A stretch of 46,600 bases of DNA from Opitutaceae bacterium (GCA_002694885.1 NZNM01000150.1:1-46600); one strand, 5' to 3'. Positions 35,993 to 46,055 are shown, counted from the first letter of the stretch. Made by a program: numbers and translations. Notes: generated by a model from the letters alone, not told the origin.

Positions 35993-36074
35993 TGGATAAA
36001 ATTCGTTTTCTCAGTTCCTCCACAAGCGCCTAACCGTCCAACACCATCTTCCAAAGTCAAGCGCGGTTGCCAAT

Positions 36075-36539
36075 CTACGGGTTTCCTTTCAATTGCCGCA
36101 TCGCTTCATACACAGCAATACCAGCGCTTGTCGCTAAGTTCAACGATCTCAAGGTCTCATTGTACAATGGAATTCGCAGCCGATTTTCATTACCAATTTC
36201 CTCGTGTAGCCAATCCGGAGCTCCCGATCCTTCACGACCAAAAACGAGTCCATCCCCATCCCTGTAATCTGTGTCCCAATACGATTTGCCGCCATGAGTC
36301 GTCATGAGCAATAGGCGCTTGGGACGGAGCTTCGAAGCCTTAAACGCCTCCCAATTTTCGTGATGCTGGATGTCCAGATTGTGCCAGTAGTCCATTCCGC
36401 TCCGCCTCAGATGCTTGTCGCGTATCGTAAATCCCAAAGGATGGATTAAATGAAGTCGAGACTCTGTAATTGCGCATGTCCGCCCAATGTTTCCCGTGTT
36501 CTGGGGAATCTCAGGTTGAAAAAGGACAACATGAATCAT
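36075..36539 (-). CDS. trmL: tRNA (cytidine/uridine-2'-O-)-methyltransferase TrmL
   Basis: 154 residues. SPOUT-class methyltransferase that methylates the 2'-O of the wobble base of tRNA-Leu. It starts MIHVVLFQPEIPQNTGNIGRTC, the SPOUT N-terminus; GLVFGREGSGAPDWL and LRIPLYNETLRSLNLATSAG form the trefoil-knot AdoMet site. Length matches the compact TrmL. It lies 53 nt after thrH and 82 nt before serS on the same strand. Confidence 0.95.
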   Translation of the reverse strand: MIHVVLFQPEIPQNTGNIGRTCAITESRLHLIHPLGFTIRDKHLRRSGMDYWHNLDIQHHENWEAFKASKLRPKRLLLMTTHGGKSYWDTDYRDGDGLVFGREGSGAPDWLHEEIGNENRLRIPLYNETLRSLNLATSAGIAVYEAMRQLKGNP

Positions 36540-36592
36540 TCTACCAATCGCATGCGGTAACCCAGGTCTACTCGCTGCTTAACCAATGCAGA

Positions 36593-37219
36593 CTAGGCGC
36601 GAAACCCATGGTACTCGCAAAGGCGGGATTTTAGTTCCTCGTAATTCCGGGTTACTGGAATTTCCGGGTGCTCTTCTGTAATCTGTCGCGTCGGCTTGAA
36701 AAACACTCCCGAGTCGGCCTCCTCCAGCATGCTAAGATCATTGTAGGAATCGCCAATCGAAAGCGTGCGGAAATTCAGCCCTCTCAAAGCGATTACCGCT
36801 TTTCGCTTCTGGTCCATTTGCCGCAGCCTGTAATTCTTGATCACGCCTGACTTCGAATCCACCTCCAGAGAATGGCAAAAAATAGTTGGGTGGCCCAGTT
36901 TCGCGATGAGCGGCATGGCGAACTCTCGAAACGTATCGGAAAGAATGATGACCTCTACCTGGCCTCGCAGCCAATGTAGAAACTCGCGCGCCCCATGCAG
37001 CGGATCCATGGTCGCCACCACTTCCTGAAAATCCTCCAATGTGAGACCGTTTTCGTCGAGAACCTCCAATCGCTTTCCCATCAATTCATCGTAATCAGCG
37101 ATGTCCCGAGTCGTTAGTTTTAGCTCTTCAATTCCCGTTTTCTCTGCCAGATTGATCCAGATTTCTGGAATCAAAACACCCTCGAGATCCAGACAAGCAA
37201 CAGTCATTCTATCGTTCAT
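36593..37219 (-). CDS. thrH: HAD-family phosphoserine phosphatase / homoserine phosphotransferase ThrH
   Basis: 208 residues. The HAD nucleophile motif appears as DLEGVL (residues 11-16), the ThrH variant of DxDxT. Then ILSDTFREFA (motif II), and QKRKAVIALRGL with GDSYNDLSMLEEADSGVFF as motif III/IV. ThrH of Pseudomonas dephosphorylates phosphoserine and can pass the phosphate to homoserine. The start is taken at ATG 37219 (MNDRM); a second Met at residue 5 is equally possible. It follows smpB by 29 nt. Threonine-pathway use here is inferred from the family. Confidence 0.92.
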   Translation of the reverse strand: MNDRMTVACLDLEGVLIPEIWINLAEKTGIEELKLTTRDIADYDELMGKRLEVLDENGLTLEDFQEVVATMDPLHGAREFLHWLRGQVEVIILSDTFREFAMPLIAKLGHPTIFCHSLEVDSKSGVIKNYRLRQMDQKRKAVIALRGLNFRTLSIGDSYNDLSMLEEADSGVFFKPTRQITEEHPEIPVTRNYEELKSRLCEYHGFRA

Positions 37220-37248
37220 GCGGAGGATATATTTCTGAAATTTCTCAG

Positions 37249-37725
37249 TTAGCGGAATGGCTTCATCGAGCGATCGATATCTCTAAGGACCGCTTTCTTC
37301 TTTAGGTCGTCCCGCTTGTCAAAGAGCTTTTTGCCAATGCACAAGCCGATCTCAACTTTCACCAAAGCCTCCTTGAAATACATTCTCAGAGGAATGATCG
37401 CCTTCCCACCGGACTCCACTTGTTTCTTCAGCTTTCTGAGCTCCGACTTTTTCAGAAGCAGCTTTCGCTCACGCCTGGGAATGTGGTTGTTCATCGAGCC
37501 CCAGGCATATTCGTCGATATGCACGCCATAAATGAAAAGCTCAGGACCAACGAAACGGCAAAAGCCTTCGTTGAGTGACGCTTTTCCGGCCCTAAGAGAC
37601 TTGACCTCCGTCCCGGTCAAAACAATTCCCGCCTCGAACGCGTCCTCCACAAAGTAATCCCGCCGCGCCTTGGCATTGCGAATTTCTTTGGGAAGATTGG
37701 CTTTGTCCTGTTTCTTGCGAGCCAT
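37249..37725 (-). CDS. smpB: SsrA-binding protein SmpB
   Basis: 158 residues from the ATG at 37725 (MARKKQDKANLPKEI). The frame extends to 37797, but that part covers the rpoZ terminator, so it is excluded. SmpB binds tmRNA and brings it to stalled ribosomes. Motifs: NAKARRDYFVEDAFEAGIVLTGTEVKSLRAGK, the DEYAWGSMNNHIPRRERKLLL region, and the KVEIGLCIGKKLFDKR strand with basic tail. tmRNA itself is not in the window. Followed by thrH. Confidence 0.95.
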   Translation of the reverse strand: MARKKQDKANLPKEIRNAKARRDYFVEDAFEAGIVLTGTEVKSLRAGKASLNEGFCRFVGPELFIYGVHIDEYAWGSMNNHIPRRERKLLLKKSELRKLKKQVESGGKAIIPLRMYFKEALVKVEIGLCIGKKLFDKRDDLKKKAVLRDIDRSMKPFR

Positions 37726-37767
37726 TGAATTATCTACTAAGCATCGGCGCCCCGCTAGGCCACCAAC

Positions 37768-37793
37768 AAAAAACGCGGCAGTTCCCCGCCGCG
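37768..37793 (-). terminator. Rho-independent terminator of rpoZ
   Basis: On the minus strand CGCGGC, loop GGGGAACT, GCCGCG (37793 down to 37774), then TTTTTT (37773 down to 37768). It lies between rpoZ and the smpB ATG. Confidence 0.9.
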
Positions 37794-37820
37794 CCATCTT
37801 GAAAATCGATTATCGCCTTC

Positions 37821-38027
37821 CTACTGGCTTTCCTCGCCAATTTCGTAGCTGATCTTGCCTTCGATAACTTCTCTTAAGGCGATATCCTCGGCATTCAATT
37901 TTTCCAGCGACTCGACTAGGGGCCGATTGCCATGGCGCAATTGCTTCACGCGCCGCGATACGACATTAATTAAAATGTTGGGATCGCTGATGACCTTCTG
38001 GGCTTCTTTAATGTAATCGTCTCTCAA
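37821..38027 (-). CDS. rpoZ: RNA polymerase omega subunit
   Basis: 68 residues, the usual small size. ILINVVSRRVKQLRHGNRPL and LNAEDIALREVIEGKISYEI are the omega landmarks (the conserved VSRRVKQL and AEDIALREV). Omega aids RNA polymerase assembly. Single-gene unit ended by its own terminator; divergent from cutA. ATG at 38027. Confidence 0.93.
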   Translation of the reverse strand: MRDDYIKEAQKVISDPNILINVVSRRVKQLRHGNRPLVESLEKLNAEDIALREVIEGKISYEIGEESQ

Positions 38028-38112
38028 TGCGACTGTCTCCTTCTGATAAATGGAATCCCGCCTTTTATCTTGATGCCGTTGGGCGTCAAGCGATTATTGA
38101 TCTCTCTCGAAA

Positions 38113-38493
38113 ATGGCCAATTCGAATCCCTCTGAAACCCGCGAAGACGTGACGCTTTTTGTCTGCTGGACAACTTTCGACTCCCCCGAAAAAGCGAGAA
38201 TCTTTGGGCAGGAGCTCGTCAACCGAGGCATCGCAGCCTGCGTCCAGCTGGATTCGCCGATAGAATCCATCTATCAATGGAAAGATGAATGCTGCATATC
38301 CCAAGAATACAGGCTATGGTTGAAAGTCCTAGGATCTAATCTGCCTGAGGCCAGAAAATGCCTAAACAAGCTGCACCCTTACACCACGCCCCAGTGGATT
38401 GAGTGCCGGGCAGAAGAAGTTGAGGAAAAGTACTTGAAATGGGCGAAAGATGCGTCCAACTTCCACGGCTTCCAAAATCAGGAACCCGAATAA
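38113..38493 (+). CDS. cutA: Divalent-ion tolerance protein CutA
   Basis: 126 residues. CutA1 forms a trimer with a ferredoxin-like fold. Motifs: TLFVCWTTFDSPEKARIFGQELV, then NRGIAACVQLDSPIESIYQWK and the C-terminal LHPYTTPQWIECRAEEV segment. The CutA family was linked to copper tolerance; its present function is unclear. Two cysteines are in the ACVQ/CISQ region. The start ATG at 38113 gives MANSNPSETRE; the stop is 5 nt before the small basic protein. Divergent from rpoZ. Confidence 0.92.
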   Translation: MANSNPSETREDVTLFVCWTTFDSPEKARIFGQELVNRGIAACVQLDSPIESIYQWKDECCISQEYRLWLKVLGSNLPEARKCLNKLHPYTTPQWIECRAEEVEEKYLKWAKDASNFHGFQNQEPE

Positions 38494-38498
38494 ACGCC

Positions 38499-38654
38499 AT
38501 GTCACAGCACCCAAGCTACAAATCATCCAGCGCATCCGCGGTAAAACGCAACGTACTCAAGCGATTCGAGCGCGTCGAATTGCTCAGGAAGCGTGGCGAG
38601 TGGAAAGAAGGCGACCGAGTCGTTGGCCTGAAGAAGACAAAACCTTCCGAATAA
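38499..38654 (+). CDS. Small basic protein, Verrucomicrobiota/Chlamydiae type
   Basis: 51 residues from ATG 38499, with MSQHPSYKSSSASAVKRN followed by VLKRFERVELLRKRGEWKEG and DRVVGLKKTKPSE. About a quarter of the residues are Lys or Arg. I recognise it as the small basic protein that seems restricted to Verrucomicrobiota, Chlamydiae and relatives; it is thought to bind RNA or the ribosome, without experimental proof. Its very short length hides it from many gene finders. It begins 5 nt after the cutA stop and ends in a strong terminator, so it is co-transcribed with cutA. The frame is open to 38439, but that part overlaps cutA. Confidence 0.85.
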   Translation: MSQHPSYKSSSASAVKRNVLKRFERVELLRKRGEWKEGDRVVGLKKTKPSE

Positions 38655-38681
38655 GCCAACCGCGATAAGCGAATTTCAATG

Positions 38682-38711
38682 ACGCCAGCCCACTCCGGGC
38701 CGGCGTTTTTC
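38682..38711 (+). terminator. Rho-independent terminator after the small basic protein
   Basis: Stem ACGCCAGCCC / GGGCCGGCGT (38682-38691 and 38697-38706) with one mismatch, loop ACTCC, then TTTTC. Confidence 0.88.
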
Positions 38712-38805
38712 TTTGCCTAAATATTCTGGCTCAAATAGATGGAGCCAGAATTCAGTACCTGCTAAATTCGCCACTCAGCCTCATCTCCCCAGCCTGATTC
38801 AACTC

Positions 38806-39816
38806 TCAGTCGATGAATAGTCGCACCAGTAAACTGCTCAGGCGCGGACTCGGCTTTCCCGACCGGACCAGACTTATACATCGTTTCTCTGCCAGCAGGC
38901 TATCATTCTGAAACGTAATCTGTGTCATCCCGCTTCCTTTCCGGTCGCTCGCTGACAACGCCTGGAATCTCAAGGGAACGCCGCTGGCGGAAAAATCGAC
39001 TTCCCAGCCCGCATGACCTGTCGGCAAAACGGCGTTTACCATAAGCTCAGGGCTCGTCCTCAAAAGATCAGGAATGGACGCATTCCAAATTCGAACCGAA
39101 ATGGCAGTTGGCAAGGACTGGAAATAATCAATAACGGAATCCGATCTGCCATCGCGAATCTCATTCAAAACCGCCCAAACGTCGAAACCAACAATGTTCA
39201 TTCCATTGTAAACCCCGTGATCGTTGCCCGTATCGAAGTTCTGAACATCGTACCATTTTTGAAACGCCGGGCCCAACCACAACCCGATTTCAAAATGCAG
39301 GTGGGCCCGCGACTTAGGAATCCCGTAGCTAGCAGACCGTCCCATCGTAGCGACCCGCTCTCCCGCGGACACTCGCGTTCCTGGAGCAATGCGGCTCGGA
39401 ACCCGAGCCAAATGAGCATAGAGCGTGACCAAGCCTGGCATCCAATGGCTATGCTCAATCACTAGATACCGTCCGTAGCTGCTCTTGCTGGGATCCCGAT
39501 TGACGTACTGGACGACTCCACTATCGAACGCGAAGATCGCGTCGGTTGCCTCGCCTCTGTGATCCCTGCCCAAAGTCTTTAAGTCGATTCCTTCATGAAA
39601 GCGAGTCCCGCCATTCCGCACGCAACCCCAAAGCGCCGATTTCAGCGCGCCAGATTGGGTTGGTTGAACGAAGTGGGTCAGCGATTTTCTTTCCAAGAAA
39701 GAGGCATTTGGCGTCGGCCAATGATGATTGCCAATCTTTAGATCCGCAAACATCGCGGAGGCCGCGCAAATAGCTGCGAGTATCGTCCTAACGATTGAGC
39801 TTCGCTTGGATATCAA
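38806..39816 (-). CDS. M23-family (LytM) metallopeptidase
   Basis: 336 residues. Signal peptide (RTILAAICAASAMFA). LytM/M23 zinc motif HxxxD in FHEGIDL (H74, D78), VVQYVNRDPSKSSYGRYLVI, LYAHLARV, and HLHFEIGLW with the last ligand and catalytic His. It cleaves cell-wall peptides, or serves as an amidase activator if degenerate; the ligands are intact here. After residue 230 an extra domain of unknown fold follows (SFRIWNASIPDLLRTSPEL). The start is a TTG at 39816, within the end of the upstream gene (29-bp overlap); AAAGGG lies about 12-17 nt before it. The overlap means it is translated together with the lipoprotein-like gene. Confidence 0.88.
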   Translation of the reverse strand: MISKRSSIVRTILAAICAASAMFADLKIGNHHWPTPNASFLERKSLTHFVQPTQSGALKSALWGCVRNGGTRFHEGIDLKTLGRDHRGEATDAIFAFDSGVVQYVNRDPSKSSYGRYLVIEHSHWMPGLVTLYAHLARVPSRIAPGTRVSAGERVATMGRSASYGIPKSRAHLHFEIGLWLGPAFQKWYDVQNFDTGNDHGVYNGMNIVGFDVWAVLNEIRDGRSDSVIDYFQSLPTAISVRIWNASIPDLLRTSPELMVNAVLPTGHAGWEVDFSASGVPLRFQALSASDRKGSGMTQITFQNDSLLAEKRCISLVRSGKPSPRLSSLLVRLFID

Positions 39817-40321
39817 GGCTCGTCCCTTTCAAATTTCGTGTTAACTCTGGAAGCTCGGAATCTGGCATTTCTACAAAGATATGGAACACGCCATCGGCTA
39901 TTGGCCTATCTATCCGCTGAATTCCCAAGGGAGTGCCGTTAACTAAAAGCACCATGCGCTTGCCTTGATTGCTCGCGCTCTCCTGGTAAAGCATTCGAGA
40001 GGCGCGCCGCGTTGTCGTGAATCGGAGACAGGTACCCATTTCCAACTCGGCGATCGCGACATCCTGAAGATCGTATTCCGTAATGACAGCTGTCGCATCT
40101 ACTTGTATTTGCACCTTGCTTACTGGTAGTGTAACCAGAGTTCCACCACGGTCAGTCTCAAGAACAAATCGAGCCCGCATTGGGTCGTAATCGAAACCAA
40201 CACTAGTCGATTTGCAGGATATCAGGAAAAGGGAAACAACGGCGACGAGAAAGACTGCGAGTATAGCCGAATACCAACGCCCTCGTTTTTCCAATGGAGT
40301 TTTTTCCAATCCCGATTCCAT
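39788..40321 (-). CDS. Predicted lipoprotein of unknown function
   Basis: 177 residues. A hydrophobic segment (about 17-34, YSAILAVFLVAVVSLFLISC) ends in a lipobox-like LISC, so it may be lipid-modified at Cys36; the charged N-terminus (MESGLEKTPLEKRGR) is longer than usual for lipoproteins, and a simple membrane anchor is the alternative. The C-terminal half has strand-rich VLLVNGTPLGIQRIDRPIADG and VFHIFVEMPDSEL. The family is not known to me. It overlaps the M23 peptidase by 29 bp, so it probably works with the peptidase in the cell envelope. ATG at 40321. Confidence 0.65.
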   Translation of the reverse strand: MESGLEKTPLEKRGRWYSAILAVFLVAVVSLFLISCKSTSVGFDYDPMRARFVLETDRGGTLVTLPVSKVQIQVDATAVITEYDLQDVAIAELEMGTCLRFTTTRRASRMLYQESASNQGKRMVLLVNGTPLGIQRIDRPIADGVFHIFVEMPDSELPELTRNLKGTSLDIQAKLNR

Positions 40322-40360
40322 TCTCGCCCTATAACGATTAACGGCAATTGCGGCGCAAGC

Positions 40361-41575
40361 TTAATGATCCCTCCTTGGATCTTCCATCAGCATCTCCCCA
40401 ATTGCATCGGCCAACAGGCGCCCCGATTCCGTCAGAGCAATCCGCGCCCCTGATCGATCCAAGTATCCGTTAGACTCCATCTCAGACAAGATGTCGGATA
40501 TACGTCTTGGTAACGGCTGCTCAAACCTTTCACTAAGCCCCTCAACGTCCACGCCGGAATTCATTCGAAGCCCGAAAATCAAAGCGTCTTCCATCAAAAG
40601 TGAAGCTGTCAGTTTCTGAATCTCGATGCGATTGGGCATTCCCTTGATCAGTCCGCGACCCCATTTGCTTAGGTCGGGAACGTTTGAGTAGCGAAATCCA
40701 CCAAATTGACTCGAGGCAGACGGCCCCAGACCCATCCATTGCTGCATTTCCCAAGTGTTTACGTTGTGAACGCACTCATGTCCTGGTTTGGAAAAGTTGG
40801 ATACTTCGTACTGGTCGTACCCGGAGTTCGCCATTGATTGCCAGCAAGACAGGTAAAGCTCAGCTTCCCGGTCTACGTCCAACGAAATTTCTCCTCGGGC
40901 CAGTTTCGCGTACAAGGCAGTGTCCTCTTCAAAGGTGAGGCAATAAGTCGAAATGTGATCTGGCTCCAGTGACGCCGCTTCCTCGATATCTTTGACCAAT
41001 CGATCCGCATCCTGACCGGGTATGGCAAAAATAAGGTCTAAATTTATAGACTCGAAGCCCACAGCCCTTATCTCCTCATAGGCTCTAAAAACCTGCTTGC
41101 GGCTATGTTGCCTTCCCAACGCATCAAGCAGTTTATCGTCGAAACTTTGTACCCCCATCGAGATTCGAGTCACCCCAAGATCCTTCAAAAAATTCAGCTT
41201 GTCAGCCTTGATCGTCGACGGGGCCATTTCTACCGTCCATTCCTTCGAAGGCGCTCCAAAATGATCGATCAATACATCGGATAGCCGCCCCAAATCCTTG
41301 GCTGTGAGCAACCCTGGCGTGCCCCCTCCAAAAAAGTAGCTGTCTACCGATTTCCCAATAGCGTACAGGGCAGCCTCGCGTTTGATTCCTTCTAGATACG
41401 ACTCGATTCCACTACGATCCGTCTGCTCTTGATAGAAAGCGCAAAAATCGCAGGCAGTCGGGCAAAACGGCACGTGAACGTACAGTCCAAGGGCATCGCC
41501 CCACGATTTTGACTGAAATTTACAATCGTTTTCCTTTTTTTTCGCCTCAATAGTTGCCTTTAAGTCGCCTTGCAT
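40361..41575 (-). CDS. hemW: HemW-type radical SAM protein
   Basis: 404 residues. Radical SAM enzyme near coproporphyrinogen III oxidase HemN. Fe-S cluster site CPTACDFC (C38, C42, C45); then FFGGGTPGLLTAKDL, EMAPSTIKADKL, GVTRISMGVQSFDDKLLDALGR, NLDLIFAIPGQ and STYCLTFEEDTALY. The fourth Cys of HemN (CxC) is absent, which points to HemW, a heme chaperone, rather than an oxidase. Earlier databases often call it HemN. ATG at 41575 (MQGDLKATIEAKKKEND); the N-terminal charged segment is not conserved, so the true start may be later. Confidence 0.92.
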   Translation of the reverse strand: MQGDLKATIEAKKKENDCKFQSKSWGDALGLYVHVPFCPTACDFCAFYQEQTDRSGIESYLEGIKREAALYAIGKSVDSYFFGGGTPGLLTAKDLGRLSDVLIDHFGAPSKEWTVEMAPSTIKADKLNFLKDLGVTRISMGVQSFDDKLLDALGRQHSRKQVFRAYEEIRAVGFESINLDLIFAIPGQDADRLVKDIEEAASLEPDHISTYCLTFEEDTALYAKLARGEISLDVDREAELYLSCWQSMANSGYDQYEVSNFSKPGHECVHNVNTWEMQQWMGLGPSASSQFGGFRYSNVPDLSKWGRGLIKGMPNRIEIQKLTASLLMEDALIFGLRMNSGVDVEGLSERFEQPLPRRISDILSEMESNGYLDRSGARIALTESGRLLADAIGEMLMEDPRRDH

Positions 41576-41647
41576 GAACTATTTCCTTCACTGACACTCA
41601 TTATTGTAACGAAACTCAAGGCCTAACAAGGCTTCAGGATCATCATT

Positions 41648-42562
41648 ATGGATACTTTCGAGTCCAAGACCAATAAACGTAACTGGCTCATCAGCCTGAT
41701 CGCTCCACTGGCTCTATTCATGGCCGGGTGTAACGTGAGCGTCATCGATTTAACGCCATCGACGATCAAGTCTAATCCATCAAACGTTTATACGATCACC
41801 GCCCAGATCCGAATCAAAAATTCCGCGGTCGTCGCCCAATCGCTTCGTCCGCAAATCGTCATCGATGGGCAGGTTCATCCTATGACGTTAGCGCCTGGAA
41901 GCGACATTCTATTCGAATACGACTACCGCATGCCAGTCGGGCGAACCGAAGCCGCCTACTACATGCTTGTCCAGTACGACCGTATAACTGAAGACGGTGT
42001 AGCCGCGAGAGAGATCGTCAGCGAACTCAGCCGATTCATCGTAGAGAATCGCTACTCTGTTGAATTGGAGGTCAATCGGGCTCCGGTGGGATCACGGGTT
42101 GCTGTTCTAGGTAGAGGATTTTCGCGTGACGACAAAATCCTGGTCGGCGATATCCCTGCTGCCACTAGATTCGATAGTTCTACTTCTCTTTCCTTCTACG
42201 TTCCGTCTCTCCCTGAAGGTCGTGGATACGAAGTTAAGGTGATAGGCATCAGCGGTGAAATGTATGCCGGTTCAATTCGAATCGACTCATCTCGCGTGAG
42301 CGTTCGCCTACAGCCGTCCACTTTAGCTCAAGGGCAGACGAGCACCCTTGTTTTCACCATACCCGAAGAAGCGCCCCCTGGTGGCCTTGAGATCGATGTC
42401 ACCACCGACGTACCGGACAGTGTCATCATGGATACCGTGCGCATAGAATCTGGACAACGCTCGACGAGCGTAGTCGTCCAAGGCGGATCGCCAGGCAGTG
42501 GAAGCTTGTTTATCAACATACCAGGCTACTCAGAGGTTGTTGTGCCCGTCACGGTCAACTGA
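41648..42562 (+). CDS. Secreted lipoprotein with IPT/TIG-like domain
   Basis: 304 residues. N-terminal lipoprotein signal: hydrophobic LISLIAPLALFMAGC with Cys in an MAGC lipobox. Residues about 55-135 look like a beta-sandwich with VYTITAQIRIKNSAVVAQ; residues about 160-215 resemble an IPT/TIG domain (EVNRAPVGSRVAVLGRGFSRDDKILVGDIPAATRFD, then a SLSFYVPSLPEGRGYEVKVIG ending); the last part (VSVRLQPSTLAQGQTSTLVF) is another Ig-like unit. A cell-surface binding role is likely, but no enzyme or ligand is known. Single gene; thiC with its riboswitch follows. ATG at 41648. Confidence 0.8.
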   Translation: MDTFESKTNKRNWLISLIAPLALFMAGCNVSVIDLTPSTIKSNPSNVYTITAQIRIKNSAVVAQSLRPQIVIDGQVHPMTLAPGSDILFEYDYRMPVGRTEAAYYMLVQYDRITEDGVAAREIVSELSRFIVENRYSVELEVNRAPVGSRVAVLGRGFSRDDKILVGDIPAATRFDSSTSLSFYVPSLPEGRGYEVKVIGISGEMYAGSIRIDSSRVSVRLQPSTLAQGQTSTLVFTIPEEAPPGGLEIDVTTDVPDSVIMDTVRIESGQRSTSVVVQGGSPGSGSLFINIPGYSEVVVPVTVN

Positions 42563-42666
42563 CCGCTCTCACGATCCATAGTCGGCCGATAGCTAGCCCA
42601 ATTCGCAAGTTATCGCGCTTTCCGTTTGTAATACGGCACGCGAGGCCTTTTGGTTGATGAAAACGT

Positions 42667-42759
42667 AACGGGGTGCCTAGCGCGATAGGCTGAGATTAGG
42701 ATGCGCTCGATCTTGAGACCCTTTGAACCTGAAACGGGTAATGCCGGCGAAGGGAACTG
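42667..42759 (+). ncRNA. TPP (THI-box) riboswitch upstream of thiC
   Basis: Matches the TPP aptamer: ACGGGGTGCC (P2 start), the pyrimidine-sensing CTGAGA at 42690-42695, a P3 arm in between, ACCCTTTGAACCTG (42718-42731), the pyrophosphate-sensing GGGTAATGCCGGCG and the closing AAGGGAA. Downstream AGTCCCCGGCA (42775-42785) is complementary to TGCCGG and GGGACT-like bases of the aptamer 3' part, and may form an anti-aptamer pairing. The expression platform lies between this and the thiC ATG at 42810. No T-run follows, so control of translation is more likely than termination. Confidence 0.95.
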
Positions 42760-42806
42760 CGACCAAAACACGTGAGTCCCCGGCAGGCCCAAACATTTGC
42801 CAATAA

Positions 42807-44720
<1,914 letters not shown>

Positions 44721-44733
44721 ATCTTGAAGGTAG

Positions 44734-44820
44734 GGAGGACCGGCTCGGTCCTCCACAACATCAGCATTAAGAGCTCGCCAATTCCGATTCGTAGGAGCGG
44801 CTTTACACCGCAATTCCCGT
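44734..44820. repeat. Hairpin plus 'GTAGGAGCGG' intergenic repeat after thiC
   Basis: GGAGGACC-GGCTC-GGTCCTCC (44734-44754) is a perfect 8-bp hairpin without a T-run. At 44791-44820 there is GTAGGAGCGGCTTTACACCG and the following CAATTCCCGT, which resembles short intergenic repeat elements I have seen in Opitutia and some Pseudomonas genomes. Both could act as transcription barriers between convergent thiC and the MBL gene. No other copy exists in this window. Confidence 0.4.
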
Positions 44821-44821
44821 T

Positions 44822-45601
44822 CTAAACCTCCAAGACGAGGTTGTCGTAGGCAAATCGGACTCCATCGGGCAATGCCTTCTCGGCCGATGCATGATCAATA
44901 TCGTGCGTCATATGCACCAAGTAGGTCTGCCTCGCCCCAATGCGACCCGCCGCTTCCACAGCTTCATCGATGGTCATGTGCGAAGGATGCGAATTGTATC
45001 TCAGCCCATCCAGAATAGCGACATCGACACCCTTCGCCAGCGCCTCGGCTTCTTCACTCACAGATGCGCAATCCGTGTAGTAAGCGATCTGGGCGCCTGT
45101 TCGCTTTTCCTCGAACACCAAACCCAATGTTTCGAAGTTTCCGTGATTCTGCATCGTGGAACAGACATACGCCTCGTCCAAATCGAGCTCTTCCGGCATC
45201 TGCTTCAAGGAAAAAGCGGGATATCCTCTGACAACTGGTTTATCGCGGATCGCGTATCCAAATATCGCCCTCATTCGTTCTTCGCCCTCTTCTGTGGTAT
45301 AAATAGGGATAGCGCCCCCATTTCTCATATCGCAATAGCGGCGCATGTCATCCATACCCAAAATGTGGTCCGCGTGTCCATGCGTGAGAAATATGAGGTC
45401 AACTTTAGGAATCGAGTGCCGCACGGCCTGTATCCGGAATTCCGGGGCAGCATCAACTTGAATATTCAAGTCGCCAATCTCCAAATGAATGTGGGTGCGA
45501 AAGCGCGTATTTCGCGGATCATCCGAGAGGCAGACTGGGCACGAGCACCCGACCATTGGAACGCCCTGCGATGTCCCCGTACCTAGAAAATAGATTTTCA
45601 C
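44822..45601 (-). CDS. Metallo-beta-lactamase-fold hydrolase, PhnP-like
   Basis: 259 residues. It starts MKIYFLGTGTSQGVPMVGCS, followed by a CxCxxC segment with CPVC (C19, C21, C24) that can hold a structural metal, as in the PhnP group. Zinc motif THGHADH (73-79), then a TDCASVSEEAEALAKGVDVAILDGLR region with further ligands, and VHMTHDIDHASAE. PhnP is a phosphoribosyl 1,2-cyclic phosphodiesterase of phosphonate breakdown, but there are no phn genes nearby, so the substrate may be different (other RNA- or nucleotide-derived cyclic phosphates). ATG at 45601. Confidence 0.9.
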   Translation of the reverse strand: MKIYFLGTGTSQGVPMVGCSCPVCLSDDPRNTRFRTHIHLEIGDLNIQVDAAPEFRIQAVRHSIPKVDLIFLTHGHADHILGMDDMRRYCDMRNGGAIPIYTTEEGEERMRAIFGYAIRDKPVVRGYPAFSLKQMPEELDLDEAYVCSTMQNHGNFETLGLVFEEKRTGAQIAYYTDCASVSEEAEALAKGVDVAILDGLRYNSHPSHMTIDEAVEAAGRIGARQTYLVHMTHDIDHASAEKALPDGVRFAYDNLVLEV

Positions 45602-45679
45602 TGTGACAGAAGCTAGAGACTGAATCGGACATTGCGAATCTCAAAAATGGGCCCATCGACCTTTCGATGAACCGGTGGA

Positions 45680-45790
45680 ACTTCTTGGAGGCATGTGGCC
45701 ACCCTGCTAGTGCTGCCAAGACAGGTGGTCGTGCTCCCTCCTTGCCTAACTCTTGGAAAGGCGGAGCTCGACCTCCGCGCGAGCTAGAAT
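45680..45790. repeat. Mosaic of GC-rich inverted segments, REP-like
   Basis: Contains GTGGCCACCCTG, GCCAAGACAGGTGGTCGTGC and GGCGGAGCTCGACCTCCGC, the last of which forms a hairpin. Such blocks recur between genes in Opitutia genomes as I recall; here there is one block only. It lies downstream of the truncated GIY-YIG gene on the minus strand and reads through in that frame, which shows the ORF there is accidental after about 27 codons. Confidence 0.4.
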
Positions 45791-45826
45791 TTACGCCAAT
45801 TAACAATTGTGGAGGTGAAGCGAAGT

Positions 45827-45911
45827 GCAGTTCCAAGTTTAGATTCGCAGCGAATCCAATGTACGTTTCTTCAGGATGATCAATCGAACGAATTAGGTAG
45901 ACGTAATGCAT
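45827..45911 (-). pseudogene. 5' fragment of a second GIY-YIG endonuclease gene
   Basis: Minus-strand reading from ATG 45911 gives MHYVYLIRSIDHPEETYIGF, the start of a small GIY-YIG protein (VYLIRS, then TYIGF as GIY-YIG), to about residue 27, then sequence unrelated to the family. An intact member would be about 80-100 residues with Arg and Glu catalytic residues after the GIY motif, which are missing. The frame continues to 45519 by chance. Probably deletion or replacement of the 3' part by the repeat block at 45680-45790. Confidence 0.7.
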
Positions 45912-46024
45912 TCGATAGGGAGAGATTCTCGGTACAATCTGACGCCTGGGCTTCGCAGGGCGCGCTTCGCTATTGCTACGATCTGCCGGACCGTTCGAAT
46001 CCCAATCAATGCGGCGCCAGCCGA

Positions 46025-46055
46025 GCGAAGCCCAACGGGCGAAGCGCGGCGGAGA
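46025..46055. repeat. 31-nt repeat, copy B
   Basis: Same sequence as 19727-19757 except for two substitutions (A/G and T/C). In copy A it abuts a functional tRNA-Ser(CGA); here the tRNA-like end (GGCGGAGAG) is not followed by a tRNA body. Confidence 0.7.

Noticed and set aside
45519-45826. Continuation of the GIY-YIG fragment to a 130-residue protein
   Set aside because: After about residue 27 the frame follows inverted-repeat DNA and the start of the MBL gene region rather than GIY-YIG sequence.
45980-46020. GTTCGAATCCC at 45992 as another tRNA fragment
   Set aside because: No acceptor or T-stem pairing and no CCA in the right place; the match is too short.
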